DNA of 64,000 nucleotides, taken from positions 1-64,000 of the forward strand of contig CANMZP010000003.1 of NCBI GenBank assembly GCA_947502355.1, written 5' to 3'. The DNA comes from an uncultured Thalassotalea sp. Its GTDB lineage: Bacteria; Pseudomonadota; Gammaproteobacteria; Enterobacterales; Alteromonadaceae. The translations under genes and the position numbers were made by a program. Of this stretch, positions 1-8,463 are shown piece after piece (the first letter of the stretch is position 1; each line of letters starts with the position of its first letter). A model generated the notes under the pieces. That model was not told the DNA's origin, ran no database searches, and saw only the letters and a list, made by a program, of their open reading frames with translations.

Positions 1-488
1 TTGCATTAGTCCATCCCTGGACGTCACAAAGGTAAAACGCTCGTCCATGAGCAGCCTTTGCATTAGTCCATCCCTGGACGTCACAAAGGTAAAACGCTCG
101 TCCATGAGCAGCCTTTGCATTAGTCCATCCCTGGCCGTCACAAAGGTAAAACACTCATCCATGAGCAGCCTTTGCATTAGTCCATCCCTGGACGTCACAA
201 AGGTAAAACACTCATCCATGAACAGCCTTTGCATTAGTCCATCCCTGGACGTCACAAAGGTAAAACACTCATCCATGAACAGCCTTTGCATTAGTCCATC
301 CCTGGCCGTCACAAAGGTAAAACACTCATCCATGAGCAGCCTTTGCATTAGTCCATCCCTGGACGTCACAAAAGTAAAACACTCATCCATGAGCAGCCTT
401 TGCATTAGTCCATCCCTGGACGTCACAAAGGTAAAACGCTCGTCCATGAGCAGCCTTTGCATTAGTCCATCCCTGGACGTCACAAAGG
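1..488. repeat. 57-bp tandem repeat array, 8 full units plus a partial one
   Basis: Units of exactly 57 bp repeat from the left edge, with breaks at 56, 113, 170, 227, 284, 341, 398 and 455 and a last partial unit ending near 488. Units differ at only a few positions (ggac/ggcc, cgctcg/cactca, gagc/gaac, one aaag/aaaa). Each unit holds two small inverted repeats: GTCCA-tccc-TGGAC and CTCAT-cc-ATGAG. Because 57 is divisible by 3, several frames stay open, including a + frame from 47 to 565 with a 19-residue repeat; I regard that as a by-product, not a gene. The array continues beyond the window. Confidence 0.95.
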
Positions 489-734
489 CGAGAATTTTAA
501 AGATAGTTAACTATACAGCGTTTATTACCTTAGGAAGGGCCGCGAGCTTTTTTATAAATATTTAAGGCTCACATCAGGTGTCGTGTTTTTAGCCTAAGCA
601 CTCTGTCAATTGAGGGAGTCAGGGTGCTTGCTAAATAACGTATCTGGTAAAACGAAAGGCGTTGGGTAATGGATGGCAAGAAGCCGTGGCTATTTACTTT
701 TACTAAATACAAGCAGCACTTTATTTCAGGCATA
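489..734. other. Intergenic stretch, nothing recognised
   Basis: Between the repeat array and the terminator of the TonB-system operon. Short open frames on both strands here overlap the terminator and run into the TPR gene out of frame, so I do not call them. Confidence 0.6.
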
Positions 735-766
735 AAAAAACCAGCCGGAGCTGGTTTTTTAAAAGA
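735..766. terminator. Rho-independent terminator of the TonB-system operon
   Basis: The hairpin CCAGC-cgga-GCTGG is flanked by an A-run on the left and a T-run on the right. It can therefore stop the leftward operon ending at 777 and also act on the + strand. Confidence 0.85.
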
Positions 767-776
767 AGGTAAGAAG

Positions 777-2048
777 TTAGATTTTCTTCTTACGCTCTGC
801 AGTATCGCGAATGTAACCCGCCCAAGCACGTGCTGCTTTACGAGTTTTCGGATCTTTTTGAGCTTCTTTGATAGCTACTGTCGCTTGCTTAAACTTGTTT
901 TGGTAGAAGTAAGCTTCAGCTAAAGTCATGTATACACGACCTTTGTTATCAATACCTAAGTCAATTGCTTTTTGTAGCGCAACCGTTGCAGCATTATACT
1001 GTTCTGATTGCTGTAAAAGCATACCTTGGCGACGGTAGTGTTTCGCGTCATTAGATAACTTAGCTGTTTCACCGAAGTACTTAGCAGCAGTCTTCACTTC
1101 TTGAGCAGCATGGAAGGCATTCGCCATCATGTACATGTTCTGGTCTGTGCGTTTTACCACACCACTGTCAATGTATTTCTCAAGTAACTTAGCAGACTTG
1201 TAAGGCACATCCGCTTGTGAGTATAAGTTTGCAAGCATTTTGATTTCAGATTCTTTTTCAATGAAACCTTGCTTGTAAGCTAGCTCTAGCGTGTAAAGTG
1301 CGTTTTTGTAGTCTTCAACTAAAGTGTAGAACATACCTAACTGAGTCCACCATTGTTTCTTTTCAGGGAAAAGAACAACAACGTCTTCAAGTACTTTAAC
1401 CGACTGAGGGTAAAGTTTACGTTCGTAGTAAGACGTCAGTTTCAAAATGAATGGATTTTGATTTGGCTTACCTGCTTTTTCGTATAAAGCAATTGCTTTA
1501 TTGGCAGGGTCAATCATTTTATCCAATTGCTTAAGCTCGTAGTAAGCTTGAGCCATTTTGGTGTAAGTACCAGCGTCTTCTTTGCCTGTAAACTTCATCC
1601 AATCAGCGTAGTTCTTAAGCGCTTCTTTATACATCTTTTCTTGCATCTGTAAATCTGCAAGTAACTTGATGGAATCAGAATGCTCTTTTTCGTTAAGAAC
1701 AACTTTCTCGGTTGCTTTAGTAAGGTATTTCAAAGCCGTTTTAGAATGCTCACCACCTTTCGTTGCATACATATTTGCAATGAAACGGTCAACATAAGCT
1801 CTGTCGTACTCTTTACTAGCATCGATAGCTAACAAAATTTCGAGTGCTTCGTCGATACGATCTTCAGAGTAAGCTTCGAAGGCTTTCTGAACTTTCTTAC
1901 CAACAGCAGGACCTACAATTTTAGTACGCTTCTTCTTTTTCTTTTGTGTTTTTTCTGCATCCGCAGCATACGCTGTGTTAGATACAGGCAACGTAGTCGT
2001 TGCCACAAAAGCTACTAACAATGAAGAGGTGATTAGTTTTTTTAACAT
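777..2048 (-). CDS. Exported TPR protein of the TonB system
   Basis: 423 residues. An N-terminal signal peptide of about 28 residues (hydrophobic core, cut near AYA-AD) is followed by a very basic stretch (KKKKKKR) and then tetratricopeptide-like helical repeats over most of the protein (for example the KALDLG/YMTLAEAYF type near the C-terminus). It is the last gene of a six-gene leftward operon; its ATG overlaps the tonB stop codon (TAATG), which indicates translational coupling. TPR proteins of this kind are found at the end of TtpC-type tonB clusters in Vibrio and Alteromonadales and are thought to assist periplasmic energy transfer to receptors. The location is periplasmic by inference, and the exact function is not known from sequence. 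Confidence 0.8.
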   Translation of the reverse strand: MLKKLITSSLLVAFVATTTLPVSNTAYAADAEKTQKKKKKRTKIVGPAVGKKVQKAFEAYSEDRIDEALEILLAIDASKEYDRAYVDRFIANMYATKGGEHSKTALKYLTKATEKVVLNEKEHSDSIKLLADLQMQEKMYKEALKNYADWMKFTGKEDAGTYTKMAQAYYELKQLDKMIDPANKAIALYEKAGKPNQNPFILKLTSYYERKLYPQSVKVLEDVVVLFPEKKQWWTQLGMFYTLVEDYKNALYTLELAYKQGFIEKESEIKMLANLYSQADVPYKSAKLLEKYIDSGVVKRTDQNMYMMANAFHAAQEVKTAAKYFGETAKLSNDAKHYRRQGMLLQQSEQYNAATVALQKAIDLGIDNKGRVYMTLAEAYFYQNKFKQATVAIKEAQKDPKTRKAARAWAGYIRDTAERKKKI

Positions 2049-2671
2049 TACTGTGCTCCTCCTTCGCTGTTCATCTTGAAGTCAAGTTGTACTGTCATGC
2101 CAGGTTGTTCAATGGCTTTACCATCAACAACTTTTGGCTTGTATTTCCACTTACGAAGCGCACGTTTAGCTTCTTTATCGAAAATACGTTTAGGTTCTGC
2201 AGCAATTACTTCTACATCCTTAACACCACCAACTTGGTCGATAGTAAAGCGTAGTTGTACCCAACCTTCTTTACCATCACGCGCAGCTTGTATCGGGTAT
2301 TTAGGTTCGATACGTACAATCGGCGTTGCTTCACCATCACGGCCAAAACCTGCACCAGGAGCATCAAGACTAGTTGATGCACCACTTAGCTCAACTGACG
2401 GAACGTTGAATGAGATACCCGAGTTCGAGTTGCTCATTTCCGGCTCCGGAGCTGAAGGCTTCGGTGGCGATTTAGGCGGCGGTGGCGGCGGTGGCGGCAC
2501 ACGTTTGCGTTGTTGGATGTTAGACTTCGGTGGCGTTGACAAAATCTCAATAACTACTGAGTTGCCTCCATCGTCATAACGTTTTGCACCGCCTGAAATT
2601 AAGAATGCCATCAAAACAAACAGTGCAAAGGTTACTGCAACGCCTAATAGTGTTGATACTATAAAGCGCAT
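2048..2671 (-). CDS. tonB: TonB energy-transducing protein
   Basis: 207 residues, short for TonB and typical of the TonB2 type. One N-terminal membrane anchor (about residues 5-27) is followed by a proline-rich linker with eight consecutive prolines (about 60-70) and a C-terminal TonB domain with the conserved YP (EPKYPIQAARDGKEG) and a final WKYKP segment. TonB couples the proton-motive force harvested by ExbB/ExbD to outer-membrane receptors. It lies 2 bp downstream of exbD and overlaps the following TPR gene by TAATG. The natural clients are probably the TonB-dependent receptors in this window, but that is inference from proximity. Confidence 0.93.
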   Translation of the reverse strand: MRFIVSTLLGVAVTFALFVLMAFLISGGAKRYDDGGNSVVIEILSTPPKSNIQQRKRVPPPPPPPPKSPPKPSAPEPEMSNSNSGISFNVPSVELSGASTSLDAPGAGFGRDGEATPIVRIEPKYPIQAARDGKEGWVQLRFTIDQVGGVKDVEVIAAEPKRIFDKEAKRALRKWKYKPKVVDGKAIEQPGMTVQLDFKMNSEGGAQ

Positions 2672-2673
2672 AA

Positions 2674-3078
2674 TTACCCACCCGATGCTGCAGCAATGGA
2701 AATCTTGTCGATTCCTGCATCCTTGATTGCATCCATTACTTTAACGACAGTGCCGTGTTTAGCACCTTTATCCGCTTGAATGATTACGATATCAGTAGGT
2801 TGTTCTGCTAACAATTTTTCAATGTTTGCAGATACACGCTCTACGTCTACCATACGTTTATCCATCCAGATCTCACCGTTTTCGCGCACTGCGATAAAGA
2901 TGTTAGCTGATGGTTTTGCACTTGCATTAGCCGCTTTCGGCTTTTGCACATCAATACCAGCTTCTTTTACAAATGAAGTGGTTACGATGAAGAAAATAAG
3001 CATGATAAACACGATATCAAGCATCGGTGTCATATCAATTACTGCATCTTCTTCTTCACGTCTTGTTTTACGAGCCAT
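2674..3078 (-). CDS. exbD: ExbD-family biopolymer transport protein
   Basis: 134 residues, the normal ExbD length. The N-terminus is cytosolic and basic, followed by one transmembrane helix starting with DMTPMLDIVFIMLIFF. The Asp in MLDIVF matches the essential membrane Asp of the ExbD/TolR family. A periplasmic C-terminal domain follows. It forms the inner-membrane proton-driven motor with ExbB and TtpC. It starts 12 bp after exbB. Confidence 0.93.
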   Translation of the reverse strand: MARKTRREEEDAVIDMTPMLDIVFIMLIFFIVTTSFVKEAGIDVQKPKAANASAKPSANIFIAVRENGEIWMDKRMVDVERVSANIEKLLAEQPTDIVIIQADKGAKHGTVVKVMDAIKDAGIDKISIAAASGG

Positions 3079-3090
3079 TAGAATATCTCT

Positions 3091-3615
3091 CTAGTGATGA
3101 GGTAAGCTATCTACTAGCTTAGCCTTCTCCATGTTTACTTTTGCGTCTAATCTCGAGCTAAAAAATACTCCAGACAGGGCTGCAACCATACCCGACATTG
3201 TCGGAATTGTTGCCATCGAGATACCCGCCGCCATTAAGCGAGGGTTACCAGTACCTTGTACCGCCATGATTTCGAATACCGCAATCATACCGGTTACAGT
3301 GCCTAAAAGGCCGATAAGTGGACACATAGCTACCAATGTTTTGATGGTAATCATGCGGGCGTCCAATATCCCAGCTGTTTCAGAGATCCAATTATCTCTA
3401 ATTCTGTGTGCATACCAAGAAGTTGTATCTTCTCGCGCATCCCAACGTGCAATAATGTCACGTTTCATTTTCGGGTAAGTAGCGCTAAGAAACCAATACT
3501 TCTCGATCATTAATACCCACATTAAGAAGAGAGCGATGGCAACAATGTATAGTACAGAGCCACCTGTCGCAATAAAATCCCTGACAGATTCCCAAAGCTC
3601 TATCAGGAAAATCAT
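3091..3615 (-). CDS. exbB: ExbB-family proton channel subunit
   Basis: 174 residues with a MotA/TolQ/ExbB domain. An N-terminal helix (about 15-37) precedes two C-terminal membrane helices with the family signature (PLIGLLGTVTGMIAVFE near residue 112). This short ExbB form is the one found beside TtpC in TonB2 systems. The start codon overlaps the ttpC stop (TAATG), so translation is probably coupled. Confidence 0.93.
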   Translation of the reverse strand: MIFLIELWESVRDFIATGGSVLYIVAIALFLMWVLMIEKYWFLSATYPKMKRDIIARWDAREDTTSWYAHRIRDNWISETAGILDARMITIKTLVAMCPLIGLLGTVTGMIAVFEIMAVQGTGNPRLMAAGISMATIPTMSGMVAALSGVFFSSRLDAKVNMEKAKLVDSLPHH

Positions 3616-4970
3616 TATGCTTTCTCCTTCTCGGCGATCTCAGCAACGATACCCGCGCTTTGCTCGTCAAGGATGTGGAATACTGACTTACCACGACCTG
3701 CCACGATAGAGTGAACTAGGATTAGAGGTAGAGCACAGATTAGACCCATAGCTGTTGTTACAAGTGCCATAGAGATGTCACCAGCCATGATTTTAGGGTC
3801 ACCAGTACCGTATAGAGTAATTGATTGGAACGTACCGATCATACCAACAACCGTACCTAGTAGACCTAGTAGAGGTGCTACAGCGGCAAAGATTTTGATT
3901 AGGTTAACACCACGGTCAATCTTCGGCGTTTCACGTAAGATAGCTTCATCAAGTTTTAACTCAAGCGTTTCAGCGTCAACGTCACGGTTGTCGTGGTAAA
4001 CTTGGATTAAACGACCTAGAGGGTTGTTTGACTTAGGGTTGCTACGATCTTTAAGTTGTTTCTTAATTTTCGCTTCCATCGCACCTAAGAAAATCATACG
4101 CTCAAGACCAATTAATAGACCGATGATTAATACAACAGTGATTACGTAACCAACTGTTCCACCTTGGTGGTAACGATCTTCTAAAGTAGCTTTTTGCGTT
4201 TCTAGGTTAAGGATTTGACCTTTTGCAGGGTCCATCCATAATGCTGTGTAACCTGATGAAGTACCAAGGTAATCACCAACTAGGCTTAAGATGCCACCGT
4301 CAGGTTGCTTACCTAGAGGTTGGATTTGACCCGCTTCATCGTTGTAGTTTAAGTAACCTTGTTCAGCGATTAGGTTGAAAGTACCTAAACGAGTAACAGT
4401 TTCAGTAGACTTAGAACCGTTTAACTGAGTAACTTCAGCAGTGAAAGATGAAATCTTACCTGATTCTGTCATTTCAGTTTGTAATGAGAACCATAGTTCT
4501 TCTAGTTCAGCAAGAACTGGGATTTCTTTAGCGTTAGCTAGTTTTTCTAAAGTAGCTTCACGACCTGGGAATTCAGCACTTACGATTGACGTAGCGATAC
4601 GGCCGTATGCGTTACCAGATGCACGACGAACAACACCAAACATCTCACCTAAATCGCCTTTCGCGTTTTCAAGTGCAGATTCTTTGTTTGTTAGAGTGAT
4701 TTCGTTATCAGAAAATTGCTTAGTTAAACGAGTGTTACGTGCTTGCTCTGAAGCAAGGTCACCTTGAGCTTTCTTAAGAAGAGCTTGCTTGTCAGCACGC
4801 GCTGATAAGAACTCTTGCTCACGCTTTTTATCAAGCTTGGCAACAGATACACGATCGTTTTTGATTTCTTTTAATAAATCATCTAATTGGTTTGCTGAAG
4901 CAGAAGTAGAGATGCCAGCAGTTAATGTTAGAGCAGCAAAAATCGCTGTGCTTTTAATAAACTTTTTCAT
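3615..4970 (-). CDS. ttpC: TtpC-like ExbB/TolQ-family protein
   Basis: 451 residues, much longer than ExbB. It has a signal peptide (about 1-26), a coiled-coil-rich periplasmic region (about 27-250, with KREQEFLSARADKQ-type heptads), a membrane helix (about 268-290) and a C-terminal MotA/TolQ/ExbB domain (PLLGLLGTVVGMIGTFQ near 365). This layout matches TtpC, the fourth inner-membrane component of the TonB2 system described in Vibrio. Overlaps of the TAATG type occur at both ends, with DUF3450 upstream and exbB downstream. The symbol is assigned from architecture and context. Confidence 0.85.
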   Translation of the reverse strand: MKKFIKSTAIFAALTLTAGISTSASANQLDDLLKEIKNDRVSVAKLDKKREQEFLSARADKQALLKKAQGDLASEQARNTRLTKQFSDNEITLTNKESALENAKGDLGEMFGVVRRASGNAYGRIATSIVSAEFPGREATLEKLANAKEIPVLAELEELWFSLQTEMTESGKISSFTAEVTQLNGSKSTETVTRLGTFNLIAEQGYLNYNDEAGQIQPLGKQPDGGILSLVGDYLGTSSGYTALWMDPAKGQILNLETQKATLEDRYHQGGTVGYVITVVLIIGLLIGLERMIFLGAMEAKIKKQLKDRSNPKSNNPLGRLIQVYHDNRDVDAETLELKLDEAILRETPKIDRGVNLIKIFAAVAPLLGLLGTVVGMIGTFQSITLYGTGDPKIMAGDISMALVTTAMGLICALPLILVHSIVAGRGKSVFHILDEQSAGIVAEIAEKEKA

Positions 4971-5752
4971 TATTCTCCAGCCCCCACTGCGTATACTGGT
5001 AATTTAATTAAATCAGGAGCAGTTTGTTTACGCGCCATACGGATTGTCTTAGTGATTGGGCTTAAGAACTCGTCACCCAATGCGTGCCATGTACGCTCTT
5101 TGTGATCGTAGATCCAAGCATTTTTAAGATCTAGAGACTGAGCTACTAAAGCGATACGACCCATGTGTACGAAGTCAACCGTAATTGTTTGACCTTCGAA
5201 GTCTAATTCGCCTTGGTAAGCAGAGAACATTGAACCGTAATCGGCTTCAATTTCGTATGCTTCTAGTACTAGACGGAATTGCTCAGCTACTGAGATACCT
5301 TGACGAGTCATTACGTCTTTAAGACGATCTAAACGCTCGTTACGGTCGTTCAAGTTAACTGGAACGTCTAATTCGATGAACTTCTCTAATGCATCAATCA
5401 TCTTGTACATTAGTGGAACAACACCCTTCTTAGTTTCAGCGATAGTTTCAATCTGACGATCTAGAGAGTCAATACCAGCTTGCTGGTCGTTAACTAGACG
5501 TTGAACGTGATCGTTGTATACTTTCAAGTTCTCTGTTTCATCAACTACTTGACGGTACTCAGCAAGTAATTCTTGTGATTGCTCGTAGATTTTGTTGATT
5601 TTCTCTTGTGACTTCACAGAAGACTTAACTGTAGCAGCTTCGTTCTTTTGAAGTTCGTTAAGGCTAGTGGCAGAAGCAATATTGCTTCCCGCTAAAGCCA
5701 GTGCGCCAACGATCGCTGATGCGATGAGACTTTTCTTGCTTATTTTGGACAT
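4970..5752 (-). CDS. DUF3450 periplasmic coiled-coil protein, first gene of the TonB operon
   Basis: 260 residues counted from the ATG at 5752, chosen because a GGGAA ribosome binding site lies just upstream and a clean signal peptide follows (KKSLIASAIVGALALAG, cut near ASA). An upstream in-frame start at 5791 would add 13 residues without signal-peptide character. A long coiled coil (about residues 30-130) is followed by a globular part with conserved aromatic residues (KNAWIYDHKERTWHAL). DUF3450 genes consistently precede ttpC-exbB-exbD-tonB in marine gammaproteobacteria. The role is not established; a periplasmic partner of TtpC is plausible. Confidence 0.85.
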   Translation of the reverse strand: MSKISKKSLIASAIVGALALAGSNIASATSLNELQKNEAATVKSSVKSQEKINKIYEQSQELLAEYRQVVDETENLKVYNDHVQRLVNDQQAGIDSLDRQIETIAETKKGVVPLMYKMIDALEKFIELDVPVNLNDRNERLDRLKDVMTRQGISVAEQFRLVLEAYEIEADYGSMFSAYQGELDFEGQTITVDFVHMGRIALVAQSLDLKNAWIYDHKERTWHALGDEFLSPITKTIRMARKQTAPDLIKLPVYAVGAGE

Positions 5753-6486
5753 AGTTCCCAACCAATTGCTATTTAACTTATTACCACACACTTCCTATAA
5801 ACATGTGATACTGAATTTATCTAAACACAAAGTAAAGACATTGCTTTAAGTTGTTGCTTTTAAAAACACCTAGAAACGTTTAAAAAAACGCACCATTTTC
5901 TGAGGTAAACTTAGAAAAGAGTATTTTTAATCCGTTTTTGTAAAAATACAGCTCTATATAAGACAATAGTGACTGCCTAAAGTCAAATTTTTTAAACCTT
6001 TCTACCGAAATGTTTAAAAAAGAATCAAGATAGGCCTGATTTTTACAAAAAAATTACAATCAACCATAAACAGAGGCCTGCAAGGCGATTTTTTATTGCT
6101 AATTTTTTCACACATCATCATAAGACGATCATTAATTTAACAATCGAAAGAATCTGATCAGACCAGTAACAAAATTAACTTTGTTTATGTTGATTAATAT
6201 CAAATGTAATTTTCTTAAATAAAACTAAGAAACCTTCAGTTAACCATAATAAAATTTCGTATTGATATAAATGGAACACTTTAAAAAATAATGCGATTCA
6301 AACCATTACAAAACAAAAAAAACAGCTACTTAAAATGCGAACGAGTCGACTGAATGTAATTTCCCAATCACTGTGATCAAGGTGTTATCTTAAATGCTCT
6401 TAGATTCTGTGCTTAAAATACGTACCTCGACGGCATCAGAGGAAACGCATTCCTTCGAGTATATTCAATTTACGACAAAAATTGCG
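5753..6486. other. AT-rich upstream region of the TonB operon
   Basis: About 730 bp without a convincing gene on either strand. It must contain the promoter of the leftward TonB operon. I did not find an unambiguous -35/-10 pair or a clear Fur box by eye. Confidence 0.5.
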
Positions 6487-6506
6487 CTTTGAATACGTAT
6501 TCAAAG
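6487..6506. terminator. 20-bp perfect palindrome just after the sulfotransferase gene
   Basis: CTTTGAATACGTATTCAAAG is a perfect palindrome. On the minus strand it is extended by one outer pairing region and followed by AATTTTTG, so it may terminate the leftward gene ending at 6525. It has no loop, so a protein-binding site or cruciform is also possible. Confidence 0.5.
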
Positions 6507-6524
6507 GGCATTGTTTAGTATAGG

Positions 6525-8219
6525 TCAAACTTGTAGGTTAGTTTTAGAAGTTTGTAACTCATTTAGCAGTGGTGTCAGTTGTTTTTCGTATCGTCGCCAT
6601 AGTTCTACCGATGAATTATAGATTGGTTGACGAACCTGATAAGCACTGGCCGTAGTCACAACCCCTTTGCTTTTATGAAAGTGTAGGCACTCATCCTGCC
6701 AGGGCAACTCACAGAGTTGCACTAATTTTCTAATTTGTTGCTCCGGATTGGCAATTAGGGCTTCATATTCAATATCAACGAACGCATCTGGGCAGATGGC
6801 CTGCCAATGCGCCATCAGTTTTTCAGCCAAGTTATAAAACTGACCTAACGATTGCAGGTTATAGGCGAATCGATAGTTATCCGTGGTAAAGTTTTGCTTA
6901 TATATAGACAGGCAAGTATCAATAGCATTACGTCGGCAGTATATTATCTTAGCCTTTGGAAAAACCAAATGAATCAACCCTATTAAGAGCATATTGAAAG
7001 GGAGCTTATCGGTTACATGTGCCACATTGCTTGCCATATCCCCCACTTTAGCTAGATAGGCATCGGCAATCTCATTAAACATTTTAATTTCATAAGTGCT
7101 AATGTCTTTATAAAGAAAGCCTGTCTCTTGCGTTAGAAAACCTCGGGTACCTAAACCAAAAAAGTGCTCAAGCTCCCCACCACCATAAACATCACTGTGA
7201 CTCGCCAATATTTTTTCAACCAACGAGGTGCCAGACCTGGGCATGCCCACAATGAAAATAGGTTTTGCCGACTCATTGGGCTTAAAGTCTTTATTCGCCA
7301 ACACCTGGGCCATAGACTTTTTACTGAAACTATTGATAATCGAACCAATAAAGGCTTCATCAGTACGGATGTCGTAATTAAAGGTGGAAAACCTTAAAGC
7401 ATTGCCTTTATTAAGGTGCTCAAATGCGTGTGCATATTGACCGCAATCTTCTAATGCCTTGGCAATCGCAAAATGATACAGAATTTGATCACTAGGTTGC
7501 GCTGTGTCTAAGTGTGCTTGCATTTGTGTTAACTGAGGGTCATCAACGGATGAATATTGGTGTATCTTAGACAGTAAAAAATGTGCCTGTGCAAAGCTAG
7601 GCTTTAAACCAAGGATTTTCTGATAAAGCTGCTTTGCGGCATTAATGTCACCTTTTGCTTTCTTAAGATTTGCCAAGGCATATAACGTTTCAACATGATC
7701 TGGCTGGGTTTTGATCACCTCAAGATACAGCGCTTGTGCCTCATCTATATTACCTAATGCCATTTCCGCTTGAGCAAGCAATTGCTGAGTGTGTAGATGA
7801 GACTTCTCAAATGTTAAACCCGCTAAGCACGCCTTTCGCGCCTGAACAAATTCGCCTAACTGAAGAAAGCAAAACGCCATATGAGCATAGACAATCACTA
7901 AATCACGCTTTTGTTTCAAAGCACGCTGATAAAACTCAATGGCATTGCCAAAATTCCGCTCAAAACGATGTATGTCGGCAAGTCGCAATAAACCGTCAAT
8001 AAAGTCGGGTTTAAGCTGTAGTGAAAACTGTGCTAATTTTTTGGCTTCATCTTGACGCTGACTCAGCGTACAAATTAAGGCTAGCTGGGTAAACACAACG
8101 GGCACATAGATCTTTTGTGAAATCAATTGCCTATATTGTCGCTCAGCTTGCTGTAAGTTGCCATTTTGATGTGATTTTAGTGCGGCTTCAATTGCCTGAC
8201 GAATCTGCGGTGTGATCAT
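6525..8219 (-). CDS. TPR-sulfotransferase fusion protein
   Basis: 564 residues. The first half (about 1-270) is built of tetratricopeptide repeats. The second half is a sulfotransferase domain that opens with the PAPS 5'-phosphosulfate loop FIVGMPRSGTSLVEK (about 318-332) and contains the later PAPS-contact region KIIYCRRNAIDTCLSIY (Arg and Ser of the 3'-phosphate site). It would transfer sulfate from PAPS to an unknown acceptor. No signal peptide is seen, so it is probably cytosolic. TPR-sulfotransferases are frequent in marine Alteromonadales, often near TonB-dependent receptors as here, but the acceptor is unknown. It is transcribed alone. Confidence 0.85.
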   Translation of the reverse strand: MITPQIRQAIEAALKSHQNGNLQQAERQYRQLISQKIYVPVVFTQLALICTLSQRQDEAKKLAQFSLQLKPDFIDGLLRLADIHRFERNFGNAIEFYQRALKQKRDLVIVYAHMAFCFLQLGEFVQARKACLAGLTFEKSHLHTQQLLAQAEMALGNIDEAQALYLEVIKTQPDHVETLYALANLKKAKGDINAAKQLYQKILGLKPSFAQAHFLLSKIHQYSSVDDPQLTQMQAHLDTAQPSDQILYHFAIAKALEDCGQYAHAFEHLNKGNALRFSTFNYDIRTDEAFIGSIINSFSKKSMAQVLANKDFKPNESAKPIFIVGMPRSGTSLVEKILASHSDVYGGGELEHFFGLGTRGFLTQETGFLYKDISTYEIKMFNEIADAYLAKVGDMASNVAHVTDKLPFNMLLIGLIHLVFPKAKIIYCRRNAIDTCLSIYKQNFTTDNYRFAYNLQSLGQFYNLAEKLMAHWQAICPDAFVDIEYEALIANPEQQIRKLVQLCELPWQDECLHFHKSKGVVTTASAYQVRQPIYNSSVELWRRYEKQLTPLLNELQTSKTNLQV

Positions 8220-8338
8220 AGCGTTTATTATTATTTTGTTAATTAACGCCAGTATAACGTATCGCCCTTGTTGGCAAAACTGAAATTTATTGCAAACCTT
8301 GGTTACTAGGCCGATATTTTACTGCAATTCGTTCTCAT

Positions 8339-8387
8339 TAATTAGGGTCAGATACAAATATCACTAATGTGTATCTGACCCTAATTA
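8339..8387. repeat. Perfect 18-bp inverted repeat with 13-nt loop
   Basis: The arms are TAATTAGGGTCAGATACA (8339-8356) and its exact complement (8370-8387). The sequence GGGTCAGATAC is familiar from dispersed repeats in gammaproteobacteria linked to REP-type tyrosine transposases, though none is encoded here. It lies between two leftward genes and lacks a U-run. Confidence 0.8.
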
Positions 8388-8406
8388 TTAAACGCGACAT
8401 AATAAC

Positions 8407-8436
8407 AAGCACCAAGTGCAGAACACTTAGTGCTTT
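8407..8436. terminator. Hairpin downstream of the first TonB-dependent receptor
   Basis: AAGCAC-c-AAGTG and CACTT-a-GTGCTT pair around a short loop, and T-rich sequence follows on the + strand. It sits 28 bp after the receptor stop codon. It is a likely but weak terminator, because the T-run is on the side away from the leftward gene. Confidence 0.45.
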
Positions 8437-8463
8437 TGTGTTTAATTCAATTTAAAAAATTGA

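Noticed and set aside
1-488. CRISPR array
   Set aside because: Units are contiguous and nearly identical with no unique spacers, and no cas genes are in the window.
47-565. Open frame of 172 codons with a 19-residue repeat
   Set aside because: It follows from the 57-bp period being a multiple of three; other frames are open too, there is no ribosome binding site, and stems explain the conserved bases better.
669-923. Short + strand frame over the TonB-operon terminator
   Set aside because: It runs through a strong terminator and the end of the TPR gene on the other strand.
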